From assembly GCF_017353185.1 (NCBI RefSeq), contig NZ_JAFMYV010000020.1:1-34455 (forward strand): a stretch of DNA of 34,455 bases. Direction: 5' to 3'. A program made the translations under genes and the position numbers. Under the pieces are notes generated by a model. It saw only the letters and a list, made by a program, of their open reading frames with translations. It did no database searches and had not been told where the DNA came from. Source of the DNA: Fibrella rubiginis. GTDB lineage: Bacteria; Bacteroidota; Bacteroidia; Cytophagales; Spirosomataceae. Shown here piece by piece: positions 33,579 through 34,455 of the stretch (position 1 is its first letter; every line of letters starts with the position of its first letter).

Positions 33579-34161
33579 TCGAGACCATATGCTGGCTACT
33601 ATCAAGGCAAATCAGCCCACGCTGATCCCCTTGCCAGATGAATTCAGGTTTAACACCTCTTATACCGACAACCTGGCCCAGTTTTCAGCCGTATTGGCAT
33701 CGATTGGTGGGCTGGCGGTTGAAGTACCCGACTACCTGTCTATTGAGACACATCTTCAGCAGCTGTTTCCAAAATTACTCGACGTAGTCACTACCTTACC
33801 CGAACTGGCCCATCTGGCCGATGTTTCACTTGTTCACATCCTAGACCCCCATGAACTGGCAAGCGTCAATCTGGCCATTATTGAAGGGCAATGGGCGGTG
33901 GCCGAAAACGGGGCTATTTGGGTCGACGAGCAGCACCTACCACACCGGGCCTTGCCCATGATTACTCAGTTTCTTGCCATCGTCATTCACCGAACGGCTA
34001 TTGTGCCTAATATGCACAATGCATACGAGCAAATCAGAGTGAATAAAACTGGTTTTGGTACATTCATCGCAGGCCCATCTAAAACAGCTGACATAGAACA
34101 AAGTCTGGTCATTGGGGCGCATGGCGCGCGCAGCCTTGTTGTTTATGTTCTGCCAGACTAA
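33571..34161 (+). CDS. lutC: L-lactate oxidation complex subunit LutC (LUD domain)
   Basis: This 196-residue LUD-domain protein is the third subunit of LutABC. Visible family features are a short N-terminal helix (SRDHMLATIKANQ), NLAIIEGQWAVAENGAIWVDE near residues 110-128 and the C-terminal FIAGPSKTADIEQSLVIGAHGARSLVVYVL, all typical of LutC/YkgG. The ATG at 33571 overlaps the lutB stop by 8 bases, and I prefer it to the ATG at 33544. It is the last gene of the operon; no clear + strand T-run terminator follows. The next gene is the convergent 5S rRNA. Confidence 0.92.
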   Translation: MNSRDHMLATIKANQPTLIPLPDEFRFNTSYTDNLAQFSAVLASIGGLAVEVPDYLSIETHLQQLFPKLLDVVTTLPELAHLADVSLVHILDPHELASVNLAIIEGQWAVAENGAIWVDEQHLPHRALPMITQFLAIVIHRTAIVPNMHNAYEQIRVNKTGFGTFIAGPSKTADIEQSLVIGAHGARSLVVYVLPD

Positions 34162-34192
34162 GGTTCAGACTACCACTTATATACACATAAAA

Positions 34193-34222
34193 AAAGCTCT
34201 TCTGCCTGGGCAGAAGAGCTTT
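34193..34222 (-). terminator. Intrinsic terminator of the rRNA operon
   Basis: A perfect 13-bp stem (34193-34205 with 34210-34222) has a run of A on its left, which reads as a T-run on the - strand. It lies just beyond the 3' end of the 5S rRNA, so it terminates the rRNA transcript. It may also act weakly on lutC mRNA. Confidence 0.9.
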
Positions 34223-34231
34223 GGAAAAGAC

Positions 34232-34342
34232 AAGGTGGCGGCCGCCTACTCTCCCGGTCGTGACACCAGTACCATCGGCAGTGCGGGGCTTAACGGCTCT
34301 GTTCGGAATGGGAAAAGGTGTTCACCCGCCCGTTGCCACCAA
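34232..34342 (-). rRNA. rrf: 5S ribosomal RNA
   Basis: The reverse complement contains the conserved 5S core CCCATTCCGAACAGAG, then TTAAGCCCCGC, CGATGGTACTG and GGGAGAGTAGG. The ends GGTGGC and GCCACC pair as helix I. The length is about 111 nt; the exact ends are estimated. The 23S and 16S genes should lie to the right, outside the window. Confidence 0.95.
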
Positions 34343-34455
34343 CCAAGTTATCGTTAGCGTAACCATCGCTACGCAAAGACCAGTGTCTTGTCACTACTGG
34401 GAAGAAAGATAGGTTAGTCGATAATAATTAATACATGATCCAAAGCATGTATATC
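34343..34455 (-). other. Spacer between 5S rRNA and the rest of the rRNA operon
   Basis: These 113 bases lie upstream of the 5S gene in its direction. I see no tRNA and cannot recognise the 23S 3' end here, so it is probably the 23S-5S spacer. Confidence 0.5.

Noticed and set aside
34112..34357. 81-codon ORF overlapping the right end
   Set aside because: It runs through the rRNA terminator and the 5S rRNA gene on the opposite strand; not protein coding.
1..34455. CRISPR array, prophage, toxin-antitoxin or recognised defence genes
   Set aside because: No regularly spaced direct repeats, integrase, phage structural genes or defence motifs were seen in any part of the window.

Overview
The window looks like chromosomal DNA from a Bacteroidota species of the Cytophagales, probably a Spirosoma-type organism. 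This is inferred from gene content: a SusC/SusD outer-membrane pair, an S46 dipeptidyl peptidase, a DUF4834-like small protein, a Bacteroidota-type LUD/lactate cluster, start codons without obvious Shine-Dalgarno sequences, and a moderately GC-rich coding sequence. I ran no database search; all family names come from motifs and overall sequence character.

Layout. Positions 1-7343 hold a sugar-nucleotide-type epimerase (-), a membrane-anchored S41 protease (+), a type II NADH dehydrogenase (+), a small two-helix membrane protein with a TonB-N-terminus-like motif (-), and a secreted S46 dipeptidyl peptidase (+). An A+T-rich gap of about 500 bases leads into a susC/susD pair (7841-12679, +). Convergent to it are an SDR dehydrogenase, a secreted FAD oxidoreductase with a xanthan-lyase-like tail, a YjjG-type HAD phosphatase and a thioredoxin-fold [2Fe-2S] protein (12787-16889, all -). 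From 17204 to 23220 the + strand carries an ECF sigma factor overlapping a small acidic protein, a secreted M28 peptidase, a DUF4834-like protein, an FKBP isomerase and a Prc-like S41 protease. A bidirectional terminator then separates these from a secreted GH32 glycosidase (-) and a GntR regulator (-).

Divergent from the regulator is a complete L-rhamnose-to-pyruvate route (26224-34161, +): RhaEW-type rhamnulose-1-phosphate aldolase/lactaldehyde dehydrogenase, RhaI-type isomerase, FGGY kinase (probable rhamnulokinase), then LutA, LutB and LutC. The last four genes overlap end to start. Rhamnose would be isomerised, phosphorylated and cleaved to DHAP plus L-lactaldehyde; the SDR half would oxidise lactaldehyde to L-lactate, and LutABC would take it to pyruvate. 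No rhamnose transporter or mutarotase lies in the window. The right end holds a 5S rRNA gene on the - strand with its terminator, so an rRNA operon enters from the right.

The strongest unexplained structure is outside the genes. At least eleven intergenic gaps hold long, perfect or near-perfect inverted repeats with arms of about 20-48 nt. Most differ in sequence, lack the U-tract of an intrinsic terminator, and are built from short internal direct repeats. Two pairs are clearly related copies of the same element. I found no CRISPR array, transposase, prophage or recognised defence system.
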